This document shows positions 30,232-40,500 of a stretch of 64,000 nucleotides of DNA, one piece after another. This DNA comes from Schizochytrium sp. CCTCC M209059 (lineage: Eukaryota > Sar > Bigyra > Thraustochytrida > Thraustochytriidae): the NCBI GenBank assembly GCA_000818945.1, contig KN805380.1, positions 265,112 through 329,111 on the forward strand, in the 5' to 3' direction. Within the stretch, counting starts at the first letter, position 1, and the number at the start of each line of letters is the position of its first letter. The notes under the pieces were generated by a model. The model was given only the letters and a program-made list of their open reading frames with translations. It searched no databases and was not told where the DNA came from. Position numbers and translations under genes: made by a program.

Positions 30232-33200
30232 TCAAAAAAAACTATCGTCATCGTCATCTGAAGCCGCACCATCACCCATTTGCAACCAGCGGTTCGTGCG
30301 AACCGGCCGTCTTTGCATTGAAATGGAAGGAGGTAGAGAATCGAGATCATCCTCGTTTGCGTCTCCAGAGAAATCATCGGCGGCGTCTTCGCTGCCATGG
30401 AGCGAAAGAGACCAGCCACATACAATACATGCCATCCCGTAAAGTGAGTTATTCACTTGTTGGCACTCCGGGTTCTTGCACCTAATTTGGGCTCCAAAGA
30501 TGGTTGACTCTTGATAAAGAGAACTTTCCGCATCAGAAAAGGCATCTTCATGCAGGGCACTCCGCATTGCGCTTTCGAGCAGCACACGATCGTGCTTGAA
30601 CCCCGAATTTTGACTCGAAGGTTCTAACAATTTTGTAAACACATTCCGCCACGCGTCCATCTCATCAAACTGGTCAAATGCGACTGTCAACGTCCGCGTC
30701 TCCTGCAGGGCATCGTGATCTGCTCTTCCTCCCGTGATCCGCAACCGATAGCGTCCAGGGCGCGCCCGGCTTCTTAAAAGAGTTATCGGCGTCGAGGGTG
30801 CCTCAAACTCAAAATTATCCATCTCGTATTCATCGTGCGAGGCATCCATGCGCGGCGGCGGATTGAAATCCGCAGGGAGAACACGGAAAACATCTATGCA
30901 AGAATTCAGCTTTCCCTGCCCTTTCCGCTGTGCATAAATACTCACGGACCGCGCGCTGGGGTCCAGCACGAGGTATCGCCGCTTCCAGGGCGTCCGCTTT
31001 ACGATACCGAGCACGCAAGCAATGCACGAGCGACTTTCGTCATTCGTCTCAGACAATCTGTCAGCAGCGGCGTCGAGCACATCGCCCGATGCGCCGGTCT
31101 GCGGCGCGCTTTTGAGCGAAGCCCGTACAATTGAACGAGGGCGTTCTGCCAATGGAGGTTCCCTTGGGGGTTCCTTGACACTTGGATCTTGCGTGTACGA
31201 GCGCGAGAGATTTTCTTCCCGGCGCTCATCTTCCTCCTGAGCGTCCGCCAGAGCGCGCGAAAAGGCGTTTTCGTCGAAGTGGGCGCCGATCATTGACATT
31301 TTCCGCACGCGCTCGAATCGCGAAGGTCCGGCCAAACTCTCGTTGATTCGCGAGGAGATAAGGGACCGTGATGATCTTCGCGAAGACCTTTCCGTCGTCG
31401 TTATGGACGAGTGTACCGAAGAGCTTCGTCTGTGCGAGGCGCTGTCGACGCTGGCTGTAAGCGTCCTCGCGGGCGTCGGTTCGTCTGTTGCCAGATCCGT
31501 GCCTTGCGATTGGGAGAGACGTTTTCTGCCATAGAGTGAGCTCGAATACGAAGCTGCCGCGCTGCTGCCTCCAGAATGTGATCGCGAGTGGAGACTGCCT
31601 CGAGACTGCGATCGCGAGTGAAAACTGCCTCGAGGTTGCGATTGCGAGCGACGGCTGTTTTCACTAGTGCTCCCGGCGTACACTCTGGGCCTGTTGTTCT
31701 CATCCTCAAGGTCCGGGCTCATCTCTTGATCGGCAATGGCTGCGTCTTTGAGCAGCGCTTCGTTGGCTTCGACCTCTGCAATGCGATCGAGAGCGCGCTC
31801 GCGACCCTTTGCGCCTCGGTATAATCTCTGGCCTGTAATGGCTGCCTTTCGCAGTCGAAGCAAGTGACGGCGCTTGATGAGCGCGCGAAGATTGCGTTGC
31901 AGCAGGAGCGCGGCTTGTTCTCGATTCTCTCTCTCCATTAGTGGAAGATTAAACTTGTTGAAGAAACGAACGGCCGCAATCACAATTCTCCAGCGCTGAC
32001 GAATCAGTGAACGTTCTACTTCTTCGGACCACTGCAGGTAATCCCGGTCATCAGCGACCTGGGAATCGTCGCCGACCCAATGGTCAATGCGGCGAAGAGC
32101 TGTTTGCAACTGATCCACCTGGTCATTGTGGAAAAAGACTTGCGTTGCGCCAAGCCTGTATGCGGAGGACTCCACACCAAAGGCGCCAAGCATGACGGGA
32201 AGAAATCGCGTCGTTCGGCCCAAGCCATGCGAGTGGCACGCACGTTCCACGGGGCCTTGAATAGCCGGATCGAGAATTGACATGAGCTCATCGAGGTGAA
32301 GTCGAACAGGCAAGCCGTCGCGTAGCGTCAAGGCCGCCTGAGGAAGGCAAAGACTCTTGATTTGCGCACTCACATACCTTCGGTCAAACCATGGAAAAGA
32401 CGGAGTTGCGTCGTCGGCACTCTTGGCCTTTTTGCCGCTGCTGCGTTTCTTCGCGGTGGATGCTGGGATATCCTTCTCCGGATCATCGCGCCGCATAATT
32501 GGATTCGGCTTGATGCATCGAACATACGAGCACGAGGTCGCATCGAGGCCTTCGACGAGATCCTCAATCTGGCAAACGAATTTGCCAGAGACGGAGAGCT
32601 GCTTGCCCGCATTGCGCGCACCCGTCTTGTGTCGACTCTTGCTTGACCGCGCGTGAGTGTGCGAGCGGGCATCTGTAAATGCCTCTGCAAGTACCTGATT
32701 ATCAACCCGGCGCAGCACGTCCAAGGTTTCCTTTGGAAGAACATCATCGTTGCGCTCTAGAAATGTGCCCACTGTGTACGTGACGTGGCCAGCTGTATGC
32801 GCGATGATGAACTGTTCTGCGCGTCTGCTTGGGTGCGGGGTGCGTAGAGATTTGTTGGATGCAAGCTGGTCCTGAATACGTCGGTTGAGCCCGAGGTCAC
32901 TACCGTCAAGGCGCTGCGCCTCCTCGTCGAGGAGTTCGAGCACCTCTTCAATGACATCAGAAGCCGCGGCACTGACGCGCGGGACGGCAGGCGAATTCGA
33001 CCCGGCGCGAAGGCCACGGCGTGGACTCTCCGAGAAGCCTCGAGCACGGGAATACAAACCGGCTGATACCAGACCCTCTCGCATGTAAAGGTCCGCTTCG
33101 TCTTGCAAAATGTGCATATTAAACGACGCCTGTAAACGCTCGTTGGCATAGTTGATGAGCAGCTGTTCCAAGCCGTTCTGCTCGAAGGACTCAAAGCCGA

Positions 33201-34701
33201 AAATGTCGAGCACGCCAACGAAGGGCATGTCCGTGAAGGACGCCGCTACGCTCGCAGGGCCCTCGAGGCTTCGATTAACGCGCGCGCAAATCCACTGGAA
33301 GAGCCGTGCATAGACGTCTTTGGCCACTGCATCGCGCGCCTTTTGCGCCTGCCCCACACTGAGGGGAACCCGGGTCGTCTCACGTCCGACTTTGATGGTT
33401 CTCTCACACAAGAGGCGACTTGCCTCTGCGTGCGAGGCCAGTCCCCACAGCGCACAAAGATGAACCAAGGCGTCGCTGTCTGCAATCAGCTCAGCCTGCT
33501 CCCCGTCGTAGGCGGATCCCTCATCGACAAAGACGAGGTTGCCCAAGTGGAGCAGACCTGCGAGAGTCTCGAGGATTCTCTCGGACGCGTCGTCGGCGAT
33601 GCCAATGCTTGAGAACGCGCGCACGATGTGCTCGAGCGTCTCCAAGTCCTTCGCGAGCAGCGCCGCAGACCGAGCGCCGTTTCGCATCTTGGCGTAATTG
33701 AAGTCCCGGTCGACCAGTCCGAGACGCTCAAGAAATGCCTCATCCACTCCCATGTGGGAGGCGTCGCCGGCGAGCAGGGCATAAAAGATGTGAAAGTTTC
33801 TCTCGCCATGAACGTGGCGAGTTACACGCGAGCGCTCGAGCAAGTACGTTTCGAGGGTCGCTCCATCGACGTTGCCGTCCTCGTCAAAGAAGAGTTTGAA
33901 GAATTTGCCGAAGCGTGACGAGTTGTCATTGCGAAGCGTCGATGCATTTCCGAAAGCCTCGAGGATAGGGTTTGCCTGCAAGAGACGCTCGTCGAGGGGA
34001 CAGTCGCTGCGAATTGACTGTGTTGTGGAGTCTCGCGAGGGAAAAGCACGACGAACGACGTGCTGAAGGACCATTTTCGCCGTCACAGTCTTGCCTGAGC
34101 CGCTCTCTCCAGAAATGATGACCGACTGTGACCGTGGGTGCCCCTGGAGCTGGGAGAGTTCGAGCTGCAAGAGCATGCGCTCCGCCAGCGTGTATGGGTG
34201 CGGAACGTGGGGCATGCTTGTGGCGCCTGCTTCAACGCCCTCTGGGTCGGGGATAGCAATGAGCGGGTTCACGGCAACCAAGACGGGGCCAATAAATGAA
34301 TACGGAAGGTCTGCCTCGGTCCGCTTCTGCAGGGCCCAGAGAAGATTGGCCTCGTTGATGAAGTCGAGCTGCGTCAGATCAGACGTCTCCAGAGGATCTT
34401 TTTCGGATGCAGGAAAGAGCAGTCTCCGGGCGATGGAGCGCGTGTCGCCTGATTCCACCATAGCCACTTCGAATTTACTGTCTGGCAAAAGGTTCACGAG
34501 CTTGCCCATTTCGTAGACATTCGTGGTCGATCCTACCACCCACACGAAGAGCCCCTCATGTTGTTGCTGCTGCTGCTGCTGCTGCAATGGCTGCACCTGC
34601 TGTCCCTGCCGTTCCTTGCCCTCCTGTTGCCGCGCCTCCGCCAGGACCCGCTGCGCCAAGACGTCGCGCGGCTGGCGTCCGAGCTTGCTCGCCCTGCGCA
34701 T
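30232..34701 (-). CDS. Myosin heavy chain with IQ, PH and RanBP2-like zinc finger tail
   Basis: A 1489-residue unconventional myosin, an actin-based ATP-driven motor. The motor (about residues 55-870) has the P-loop GESGSGKT (198-205), switch I NDNSSRFGKF, relay DIFGFESFEQNGLEQL, and the actin-site phrase YVRCIKPN. After the converter come one or two IQ motifs near residue 925-960 (LLLQRNLRALIKRR, GQRLYRGAKGRER). The tail is a Ser/Arg-rich disordered region containing a repeat based on SQSRGS / SHSGGS, then a PH-like domain (about 1220-1360: VKRTPWKRRYLVLD...DAWRNVFTKLL) and a C-terminal Cys4 finger C-x4-C-x11-C-x2-C (about 1405-1427) like RanBP2-type fingers. A PolyQ run of eight precedes the motor. 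The tail predicts phosphoinositide-membrane binding. The ATG at 34701 starts the protein; the frame runs far upstream through biased sequence. Class cannot be fixed by eye. Confidence 0.95.
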   Translation of the reverse strand: MRRASKLGRQPRDVLAQRVLAEARQQEGKERQGQQVQPLQQQQQQQQHEGLFVWVVGSTTNVYEMGKLVNLLPDSKFEVAMVESGDTRSIARRLLFPASEKDPLETSDLTQLDFINEANLLWALQKRTEADLPYSFIGPVLVAVNPLIAIPDPEGVEAGATSMPHVPHPYTLAERMLLQLELSQLQGHPRSQSVIISGESGSGKTVTAKMVLQHVVRRAFPSRDSTTQSIRSDCPLDERLLQANPILEAFGNASTLRNDNSSRFGKFFKLFFDEDGNVDGATLETYLLERSRVTRHVHGERNFHIFYALLAGDASHMGVDEAFLERLGLVDRDFNYAKMRNGARSAALLAKDLETLEHIVRAFSSIGIADDASERILETLAGLLHLGNLVFVDEGSAYDGEQAELIADSDALVHLCALWGLASHAEASRLLCERTIKVGRETTRVPLSVGQAQKARDAVAKDVYARLFQWICARVNRSLEGPASVAASFTDMPFVGVLDIFGFESFEQNGLEQLLINYANERLQASFNMHILQDEADLYMREGLVSAGLYSRARGFSESPRRGLRAGSNSPAVPRVSAAASDVIEEVLELLDEEAQRLDGSDLGLNRRIQDQLASNKSLRTPHPSRRAEQFIIAHTAGHVTYTVGTFLERNDDVLPKETLDVLRRVDNQVLAEAFTDARSHTHARSSKSRHKTGARNAGKQLSVSGKFVCQIEDLVEGLDATSCSYVRCIKPNPIMRRDDPEKDIPASTAKKRSSGKKAKSADDATPSFPWFDRRYVSAQIKSLCLPQAALTLRDGLPVRLHLDELMSILDPAIQGPVERACHSHGLGRTTRFLPVMLGAFGVESSAYRLGATQVFFHNDQVDQLQTALRRIDHWVGDDSQVADDRDYLQWSEEVERSLIRQRWRIVIAAVRFFNKFNLPLMERENREQAALLLQRNLRALIKRRHLLRLRKAAITGQRLYRGAKGRERALDRIAEVEANEALLKDAAIADQEMSPDLEDENNRPRVYAGSTSENSRRSQSQPRGSFHSRSQSRGSLHSRSHSGGSSAAASYSSSLYGRKRLSQSQGTDLATDEPTPARTLTASVDSASHRRSSSVHSSITTTERSSRRSSRSLISSRINESLAGPSRFERVRKMSMIGAHFDENAFSRALADAQEEDERREENLSRSYTQDPSVKEPPREPPLAERPRSIVRASLKSAPQTGASGDVLDAAADRLSETNDESRSCIACVLGIVKRTPWKRRYLVLDPSARSVSIYAQRKGQGKLNSCIDVFRVLPADFNPPPRMDASHDEYEMDNFEFEAPSTPITLLRSRARPGRYRLRITGGRADHDALQETRTLTVAFDQFDEMDAWRNVFTKLLEPSSQNSGFKHDRVLLESAMRSALHEDAFSDAESSLYQESTIFGAQIRCKNPECQQVNNSLYGMACIVCGWSLSLHGSEDAADDFSGDANEDDLDSLPPSISMQRRPVRTNRWLQMGDGAASDDDDDSFF

Positions 34702-36007
34702 CGCGTCTCTCCCTCCCGCGCTCCCGCCTCCTCCCGCCGCGCTCCTGCTCGCGCTCTCGCGCGGGGTAATGCCCACGTGCCTCTGCACGTGCCGCGCCTC
34801 CGCCTGGGAGCGCGCGCCAATTCCTGGAGCCCGCGAGGGCGAGCCCACGGCGCCCGCGCGCAGGCGAGGCAGGGGCCGCGCGAGGGGGGCCAGACGCAGC
34901 GGAGCGAGGCGGGTCTGGCCGCGCTTTTCCGTCGCTTCTTCGCGGGCCGGGCGGAAGGAAGGTGGTCGCGCTCGCTGTCGCGGACTCGGCGCGGGGCTCG
35001 ACGCGCTCTGCTGCGAGCGGGGAAGACCCCGCAATCGTGGACACCGGCAGGACTCGCGCGCCGCCCCCCCTCGAAGGCGCCGCGGGGCCCCAATAGAAGG
35101 CGCAGGCCCCGCCCGCGAGGGGGGCCGCGGCGGAGTCTGCGCCTCGACGCGGGAGAACGGCGCGGGAGAGGAACGGAACAGAAGAACAGAACGAGGGAGA
35201 GGTGGAACAGAACATAATAGTGTGACGGGCCCGTCCACGTCCCGGTCCCGGTGAGGGAGAGAGACAAAGAATGTGGAGAGGCGAAGGAGAGAAGTGCAGC
35301 GCGTGCACTGCAGAATGGAATCGCGGAGTGGACAAGGAGAGGAAAGGAAAGGAAAGGCGAGCGGCAAGCGAGGGATCCTGGTTTCCCTCGCTCGATGCGG
35401 CCTGGACTCGACTCAACTCGACTCGACTCGACTCGACTCGCTTGTTCGCTCGGGGATGGATGGACACATGGATGGAGAACGAAGACGCGCGAGCGCACCT
35501 AGCTAGACGCACGGACGCACTCCCTTGCAGCAGCAGCAGCGGGTGTCGCAGGGAAGCCGACCGGGTGTCCGGCAGCGGCGCGGCCAGCGTGTGGAAGGCC
35601 TGGCCGACTTCGGTGGGTTCGGCCGACGCTGCACGCGTCGTGCATGAGAGAGAGCGAGAAAGCGCCGGAGCGTCTCCGTGTGTGTAGAATAGTGTGGGTG
35701 TGCGCGTGGACGCGAGACAAGGCCAGGCGACGCGAAGCGAGGAGAGACCAAGGAGAAGCGCTTTACGCTTGCGGATGGCTTCAGACGGCATGAAGCTTGC
35801 TTTGCTGACCTTCGCGATGATTTGCTGACATCGAGTTCAAGAGGAGAGAGCAAGAAGATCATTTCATTGGAGAGATTGTCACACATGACGATTCTACTTT
35901 GGCTCCAGGCTTTGGATATTGTGCATGAAATACATTTCGAAGGCAAACGAGCGCTTGGGCGAATCGCACGCTTGCGACGTGACGAGACACGATCGACGCA
36001 TCTTTTC
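34702..36007. other. Myosin 5' leader and intergenic region
   Basis: A GC-rich interval. The myosin frame is open upstream to 35367, but the predicted residues are Arg/Pro/Ser-biased and the first good ATG is 34701. Contains (GGAAA)n near 35338-35355, a (GACTC)n pentanucleotide array at 35405-35441, and a short CAG run near 35528. Between 35800 and 36007 sequence is AT-richer and likely the 3' UTR of the CCDC47-like gene. No further gene is supported. Confidence 0.45.
35405..35441. repeat. (GACTC)n pentanucleotide array
   Basis: About seven 5-base units with one variant (ACTCAACTC). It lies about 700 bases upstream of the myosin ATG. Confidence 0.85.
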
Positions 36008-37204
36008 CTAAGGAGGCGGGGGGGTCAGTGGCGGCGAGGGCGGCGGACTCGGCACACGCCGAGGTCGGGCAGGGCCCAAAGCATGTTTCGAACTGGCACG
36101 CAAGCGTTTAGCTGCCAGACGCGCATCATTCGAGAGCTTGGTCCCGGCAGCAAGATCGACAAAGCTGAAAACGAGCGAGAGCAACGCGCGACGATCCTGC
36201 GCGCTCCGCGGCATCCGCAGACGAAAACGCATGGCCTCACGATGGACCTGATTCGGCCCAAAACAAGATATCGTGTTCTCGTCGCTAATGTGGATGAGCT
36301 CAATGTACTCGCGCAGCGCCTGAAGCGACTTGACAATGGAAGGAGAGAGAAAGTGCGCCACCAATTCGCTGCAGTCAGTCATGCACAATAAACCACTCGG
36401 CAACAACTCTAATGGAACAGGACGCGTATAGGCAGCCACATCGTGCATAGTTTGCTTGGCAAATGCAAGATCTTTGCGCCGAAGAATGCTAAAGACAAAA
36501 GGCTCCACCTTGCCTGGAATAAATGGGACATCGACAAAAAGCAGATCTCGCCACTCCGACAGCAACGAATACGAGAGCGCCAGACAGTCTTGCCGCGGTC
36601 GAAAATCTAAATCGATGAGACAGCACATGCAGTTGCGGCGACCGCTCGCATAGAGACGAAAGCTTCGATAATTTTCAGCCTGCAGGACGCCCGACCGAAA
36701 AGGCTGCGCAATCTGCTTTGTCTTGAGCTCTTCTGTAGTGCGTAGCGGGATCCCTACGCAGTGGAACTCTGCAGACAAAACGGGCCACACATCCTGCAGC
36801 CATCGCGCTGCCAGTCGACAATTTAGCCAGCTTCCAATACAGAAAATGACAACGTACGCCAGGAAAAGTCCCACAAATGGCATGTTAAGGACCTCCATAG
36901 CAACAGCCGAGGTTGACCATGATGACGATGGCGATGACCCAAGAGACGTTCGAGCTTGAACACAGTCTTGGGTAGCATCGGTTACCGCGAGCGCACAGGT
37001 GAGACTTAACGCACACACGCACAAACGTGGCCATGCCGTCCACAGCCAGCTTGGCCCCTCTCTTCCTTGCGGTCTAGGCCGTCGTCGACTTTGTTGATGG
37101 CTTTCGAGAATTTCATCCTGAGGCTCTTGGCGTCTCCTTGGGCATTTTAGGCCTCTTGCGTTGTCACCTTGCAGACAAGAAAGTAGCGTCGCAAGTGTTC
37201 TCAT
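36008..37204 (-). CDS. CCDC47-like (PAT complex / DUF1682) ER membrane protein
   Basis: A 398-residue protein resembling CCDC47, the partner of Asterix in the PAT complex that helps multi-pass proteins fold at the ER translocon and influences Ca2+ homeostasis. Similar features: a single TM segment (about residues 109-127, VGLFLAYVVIFCIGSWLNC), then a cytosolic DUF1682 domain with IDLDFRPRQDCLA, VPFIPGKVEPFVFSILRRKD, MHDVAAYTRPV, LLPSGLLCMTDCSELVAHF and the closing LLSLVFSFVDLAAG.KLS..AR. The usual Lys/Glu-rich coiled tail is replaced by a Pro-rich end (SPPPSPPLTPPPP). A hydrophobic stretch at about 60-73 may be a signal sequence. Two in-frame ATGs are plausible, 37333 and 37204; the second is used. 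It is divergent to the LRR/IQ/WW gene across about 260-380 bases. Assignment rests on remembered family patterns. Confidence 0.75.
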   Translation of the reverse strand: MRTLATLLSCLQGDNARGLKCPRRRQEPQDEILESHQQSRRRPRPQGREGPSWLWTAWPRLCVCALSLTCALAVTDATQDCVQARTSLGSSPSSSWSTSAVAMEVLNMPFVGLFLAYVVIFCIGSWLNCRLAARWLQDVWPVLSAEFHCVGIPLRTTEELKTKQIAQPFRSGVLQAENYRSFRLYASGRRNCMCCLIDLDFRPRQDCLALSYSLLSEWRDLLFVDVPFIPGKVEPFVFSILRRKDLAFAKQTMHDVAAYTRPVPLELLPSGLLCMTDCSELVAHFLSPSIVKSLQALREYIELIHISDENTISCFGPNQVHREAMRFRLRMPRSAQDRRALLSLVFSFVDLAAGTKLSNDARLAAKRLRASSKHALGPARPRRVPSPPPSPPLTPPPP

Positions 37205-37588
37205 CTTTGCCCCTCCTGCGTAGTATGCTCTGTCCAGGTGGCTGACTGACTGGCTGAGTTTACGCTGGCAGCGACTTTGAAACTCGCCGTCGACAGAGGT
37301 ACCAGGGCGACCCTCTCCTCTTTCTCTCCTCATCTCAAACAAGACCCTGCTCAGCGGCCAAGCGTCTGCTGACTCGAAGTGAGGAGGGAAACAGACAGAG
37401 CGCGTGTGCTCGCGCGCACTCCGCCCTGGCGGCGATCGCCGCACCACCGTCTGCGCGACGCCGGCAAAGTTCTCCTATTTGCCGGTCGAGCGAACTCGTC
37501 AAAGGCTGATCTTGGGAAATAAAAAAAAAAGTACCCATTCTTGCAAATATAGAGGGAAAACACGCGAACGGACATTTTCCTCGCAGAC
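37205..37588. promoter_or_regulatory. Compact divergent promoter region
   Basis: Between the CCDC47-like gene (minus) and the LRR/IQ/WW gene (plus). If the minus gene starts at 37333 the space is only 255 bases. Contains an A9 run near 37520 and GC-rich flanks. It is likely a shared bidirectional promoter. Confidence 0.45.
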
Positions 37589-40500
37589 ATGGGGACCAGT
37601 TTAGCGAACTTGTCGCGAGCTCGCGATGCGCTAGAGTGTCGTCGACAAACGCGACGCCTGTGCATAGAGGCCTTCGGCCTTGCGCGGGGGGCTCGAGAGG
37701 TGAGTCGTCGCCTTTGTCCTCGCGCGAGGATGGACGTTTCCGACGACGCGACGAGAGACCTGCTAGTGAACGAGGGGCAACCGCAGCCGCCAGAACCTGC
37801 ACACGAAGACGCCACCGAGCAGCACGAGGATGAAGAAGAGGAGCAATCATCGTCAGATGAGGCGGATGAGCGCGAGCGCGCTGGCGTCTTTGCGACAGGC
37901 GCCGGTGCCAAGCGCAAATCGATCCATATCAACAGCTTGCATGTTCGATGGGCCGAGTCGTCGACGACACATCCCAAACAAGATGCAGCGCCAGAGAAAA
38001 GACGGAAATCTGCAGCAGTGGCTTCCCGCAAACGGGGTCGACGTCAGACCATTGGATCACCACGTCACAATCAGCTTGCGCCGCTATCGCCTTCCGCACG
38101 CGCGCCAGAGGCGAGGCGCTCGAGCCACCTCACTCCATTCACGAAGCAGGCCGTCATCGTCGGCGAGGAAAATCCACGCGCGCTGCGCAGCTTTCTCTCC
38201 AACTTTCTCAAAGATGACATGGGTACCTTTCGAAAGCATCTGGACCTCGCCAAACATGCCAAAGAAAGTGGCCTTCCCGTGACCGATGCAACATTGCAGG
38301 AAATTGCCGATCTTCATCCATGTGTCGAGTCCATCCAAGCCGCTGCTTGCAACGAGATCACGGATGTCGGACTCTGGGCGCTCGCTCGATCCTGTGAAAC
38401 TTTGCTTGAGATCAACTTAGAAAACTGCCACAAAATCACTCACGTAGGCCTTCGCTCGCTTGCCCTGCGATGCCACGCACTCAAGCGTATCGTGCTAAAT
38501 CGTTGCTACCACGTCAATGATCTGAGCATACGAGTAGTAGCTGCAGGGTGCAGCTCGTTGCGACATGTCTCGCTCGAAGGGTGTACGCAGGTGTCCGACG
38601 GCAGTCTCAGCGAGCTGGCCCGCTGTTGCAAGTCACTTCGCACGCTCAAACTCAAAAACTGTGCAAAATTGTGCGAATTCGGTGACAAAGCGCTCGTTGA
38701 GATTGGCCAGAGTTGCAGCAAGCTGCGCGAGATTGATTTGTCAGGTTGCGAACACGTTCGCGACGCAGGCGTTCGCGCCCTTGCACACGGATGTCCTGGC
38801 CTCAAAGTCTTTCGTGCCTCGGGATGTGCACAGCTCACCGGTGCTTCCCTGCGCGCGCTCGCGCGAGGGTGTCCAGCTCTCGAGAGTCTTGGGCTTGGAG
38901 AATGTAGCTCGCTGGGTAATAGGGACACGTGGATTCTTGCAGAGAGCTTTCCGAAACTGACGAGTCTAAGTCTACGTGGCCTCGTACGTCTCAAAGCAGA
39001 GGGTATCCGTGGCTTGTGCGAAATGGGCGATCGCCTCGAAGTTCTCAATCTTTCGGGTTGCGTTCAGCTCGACGACGAATGCCTCACGCTCATGGGCAAT
39101 ACCATGGTAAAGCTGCACCGACTCGATCTCTCTGGTGCCCCCGACATCACGCGCAGAGGTGTCCGGGACCTGTGCCATGGATGTCTGCGTCTTGTCAACG
39201 TCGAGCTTGTCGGGTGTTCGCGGCTCACGCGTCGGATCCTCAAGGAAATCTGTAGCTCGCTCCCCTTCGTAAAGCCAGCGCCTGATCGTCTGGCGTTGAT
39301 TCCCCGTCCCAATGCCTTGCAGCTTATCCGCGAGACGGAACAGATGCGCGTGCATCACGCCGCAGCGGTGGTCATCCAAAAGCTCGTGCGTGGGGTTCGC
39401 GCCCGTGGAGGCGTGCAGCGCATCCGATACTGGGCGCTGCGTCGCTTCGTGGTCTCCAAAGTCCAAGCCATCGTCCGCGGCTACCAGACGCGGAAGCGCC
39501 TCCGCCTCGAGCGTGAGCGCCGCGACCAGGCGCGCTCGGCACTGTTGCTACAGAGGTGCTATCGGGGCCACAAAGGAAGAGAGCGCTCTCGGGCCCAGCG
39601 CCGACTGCGGGCGCTGAGGGCAGACCAGAGCGTGGCGGCGCTGCGCATTCAAGCCGCTTTCCGTGGATGGCGCGGGCGCAAGGTGGCCGCCCGCGTGCGC
39701 CGCGACAAGGCGCTCGAGGCGCTTCGGGCCGTGGAGAGACGCAATCGCGAGGAGCAGATGGCTCTTCGCATCCAGCGGACATTCCGGGGTCGCAGGGGTT
39801 ACCTCGCGTACCTGGTCCTGCTTGAGACCAAGCGGCTCGAAGAGGAACGCAAATTCAAGGACAAGATGGCTGCGCTGCGCCTCCAGGCGGCCTGGCGCCG
39901 GAGAATGGCGTACCAGGAGCTCCTCAGACGCCGGGCTGCAAAGTTGCAGCGAGAGCTCGAAGAACGCACGGCCGTGGTGCTCCAGCGCGTGTACCGCGGC
40001 ATGCTCGGACGACGAATCGCTGCAGCGGAAGCCAAGACGCAGGCGTGGCAGCGTGAACAAGCGAGCTCTGTCGTAATCCAGCGTGCGTGGCGTGGCTGTC
40101 GTGGCCGCCATGTGGCTGCGCTGATGAAAAGTCTTGCGACTTTGCTGAACCATGAGCGCGAAGCTGCGTGCAAGATCCAAACCTTTTGGCGTAGTTGCCA
40201 GGCGGTGGCTCTCTATGAGTTTCTCAAGCTCGTGCAGAGCGAGGCGCGTCGCAAGGAGCAAGCAGCCTTGCAAATTCAGCGGGTATTCCGAGGTCACAAG
40301 GGCCGGGAAGAACGAGAGGTCATCATCGAATTTCGCAAGTACGAAGCGGAGCTTGCCCCACTTCGTAACTTGGCTGCGCGCTTTGCCGCCCAGGTTGAGG
40401 TGGGTCAGGCCAAGCTAGATGAGGTCCTCAAGCGTCAAACAAAGATGAAGAGTCAAGTGGAAGACCTCGAGCTCGAGCTCGACGAGGTTTCCAAGCATCG

